DNA of 64,000 nt from Vogesella oryzae (GTDB lineage Bacteria; Pseudomonadota; Gammaproteobacteria; Burkholderiales; Chromobacteriaceae): assembly GCF_902829295.1 (NCBI RefSeq), contig NZ_CADEPL010000002.1:96760-160759 (forward strand), written 5' to 3'. The notes under the pieces are model-generated. The model was not told where the DNA came from. It saw only the letters and a list, made by a program, of their open reading frames with translations, and ran no database searches. This document shows, one piece after another, positions 62,844 through 64,000 of the stretch. Numbering within the stretch: position 1 is the stretch's first letter; every line of letters starts with the position of its first letter. Both the position numbers and the translations under genes were made by a program.

Positions 62844-64000
62844 AGCGCAATGCCTCCGCCGGACGGGTACGTGCCGCACGCCAGCTGGGGTACAGCGTGG
62901 CCAGCAACGACAGCAACAGGGAAATCACCGCAATGGTGATGACATCGTTAGGCTGCACGTCCACCGGCAGGAAATCGATCATGTACACATCGCTGGACAG
63001 CAGCCGCGCACCGATAACGCTTTCGATCGCATGCTGCACTGTGCCCAGGTTGAACGACAGCAACAGGCCGCCGGCGACACCGGCAATGGTGCCCATCACC
63101 CCCGCCACCGAGCCCTGGATCACGAATATCTTCATGATGCTGCCAGGGCTGGCACCCAGCGTCCGCAGGATGGCGATATCGGCCTGCTTGTCGGTGACCA
63201 CCATCACCAGTGTGGACACCAGGTTGAAGGCAGCCACCGCCACGATCAGCGTCAGGATGATGAACATCATGCGTTTTTCGATCTGCACCGCGCGGAAGTA
63301 GTTGGCATTCATGTCGGTCCAGTCGGTGGCCACCTGGTTGGCCGTCAGCACCGGCGCCAGCGCGACTTTCATCTGCGGCGCCAGCATCGGGTCATCCAGC
63401 TTGAGGCGCACGCCGGACACATCCTGCCCCAGGCGGAACAGCACCTGAGCATCGCGCAGCGAGATCATCGCCAGCGAGGCGTCGTACTCGAACATGCCGG
63501 CCTTGAAAATACCGCTGACGGTGAACTGCTTCAGCCGCGGCATCATGCCGGCCGGCGTGACATTGCCTTGCGGCGTAATCAGCGTCACCTTGTCGCCGAC
63601 TTCCACCCCCAGCGCGCGCGCCAGTTCCACCCCCAGCACGATATTGAAGTCACCGCCCTGCAGCGACGCCAGCTTGCCGCGCAGCATCTGCTTGCCCAGC
63701 GTCACCACCTGGCTCTCGGCCGCAGGGTCGATACCGCGCACCATGGCACCGCGCACATTACCGCCGCTGGACAGCAGCCCCTGGGCGCTGACATACGGCG
63801 CTGCCGCCAGCACATGTGGCTGTTTTGCCAGCGTGGCGGCCAACGGTTGCCAGCCGCCGATGCGGCCGTCGTAGCTGGAGACCTCCAGGTGTGACACCAC
63901 CGACAGCATGCGGCCGCGAATTTCCTGCTGGAAACCGTTCATCACCGACAGCACCACGATCAGCGCCGCCACGCCAAGCGCAATACCGATGACCGACAAC
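62836..64000 (-). CDS. lolC: Lipoprotein-releasing system transmembrane protein (partial)
   Basis: About 388 residues of the LolC/LolE permease; the N-terminus lies beyond the window. The protein begins inside TM1 at [23 protein letters not shown], has a large periplasmic domain (to about 265), then three helices: [42 protein letters not shown] and [18 protein letters not shown], ending [16 protein letters not shown]. The cytosolic [14 protein letters not shown] coupling motif is present. LolC and LolE are similar and the choice of symbol is by its place before lolD; betaproteobacteria often have a single hybrid LolF-type protein. Confidence 0.9.
   Translation of the reverse strand, partial: LSVIGIALGVAALIVVLSVMNGFQQEIRGRMLSVVSHLEVSSYDGRIGGWQPLAATLAKQPHVLAAAPYVSAQGLLSSGGNVRGAMVRGIDPAAESQVVTLGKQMLRGKLASLQGGDFNIVLGVELARALGVEVGDKVTLITPQGNVTPAGMMPRLKQFTVSGIFKAGMFEYDASLAMISLRDAQVLFRLGQDVSGVRLKLDDPMLAPQMKVALAPVLTANQVATDWTDMNANYFRAVQIEKRMMFIILTLIVAVAAFNLVSTLVMVVTDKQADIAILRTLGASPGSIMKIFVIQGSVAGVMGTIAGVAGGLLLSFNLGTVQHAIESVIGARLLSSDVYMIDFLPVDVQPNDVITIAVISLLLSLLATLYPSWRAARTRPAEALRYE

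Noticed and set aside
1..64000. tRNA, rRNA or CRISPR arrays
   Set aside because: No cloverleaf with CCA-type ends, no rRNA signature and no regularly spaced direct repeats were seen on reading both strands; a covariance or repeat scan was not possible.

Overview
This is a 64 kb piece of a GC-rich bacterial chromosome. Gene content points to a betaproteobacterium of the Neisseriales, most likely Chromobacteriaceae (Vogesella/Chromobacterium/Aquitalea type). The evidence is the rimP-nusA-infB-rbfA-truB-rpsO-pnp block, enteric-type pyrB-pyrI, lolCD, metNIQ and many c-di-GMP and two-component genes. That placement rests on protein resemblance and was not searched. No rRNA, tRNA, CRISPR array, prophage or intact insertion sequence was seen.

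Layout. 0-13 kb: small accessory and stress-type genes (DUF4019 tail, DUF3224, periplasmic binding protein, an AT-rich orphan, a LysR remnant, YitT, a small lipoprotein, a SpoIIAA-like protein, a YdcZ-type transporter, a DUF3141 PHA-synthase-like protein, VOC, YkgJ, VF530, GST, MazG-like), then a GGDEF protein convergent with an HD-GYP protein. 13-18 kb: a chemoreceptor, pyrB-pyrI behind a leader-peptide attenuator, and a truncated hemoglobin. 17.7-19.8 kb: an apparent histidine kinase that is really two kinase fragments joined through about 70 bases of sequencing adapter, so the two sides may not be neighbours in the real genome. 20-32.8 kb: two acyl-CoA ligases flanking the translation/RNA block on the minus strand. 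33-36.4 kb: metNIQ with a possible SAM-responsive leader, and a hydratase. 36.7-41.7 kb: secreted protein, MgtC, LysR/azoreductase pair, GGDEF membrane protein. 41.9-46.3 kb: a tightly overlapping five-gene cluster (circularly permuted ATP-grasp, alpha-E, GNAT, transglutaminase-like, Anbu proteasome homologue) behind a sigma-54-type promoter. 46.4-54.5 kb: GltI-like binding protein, fecR-ompA-CHASE2/HD-GYP operon, lysP, endonuclease. 54.7-64 kb: hybrid kinase, response regulators, nudB, MscS channel and lolDC.

The most striking window-wide signal is a short word, GTTGGCCGC / GCGGCCAAC (extended form about AAGGTTGGCCGCAA). It occurs about 60 times by eye where one or two would be expected. It lies in and between genes and often forms inverted pairs that act as terminators. 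This is how Neisseria DNA-uptake sequences behave, but the word is not the Neisseria one. I consider it a candidate uptake-sequence dialect or other genome-wide signal.

The other leads are the Anbu cluster with an embedded acetyltransferase under sigma-54 control, the pyrBI attenuator, the metNIQ leader, and the adapter chimera, which is a data-quality problem and not biology.
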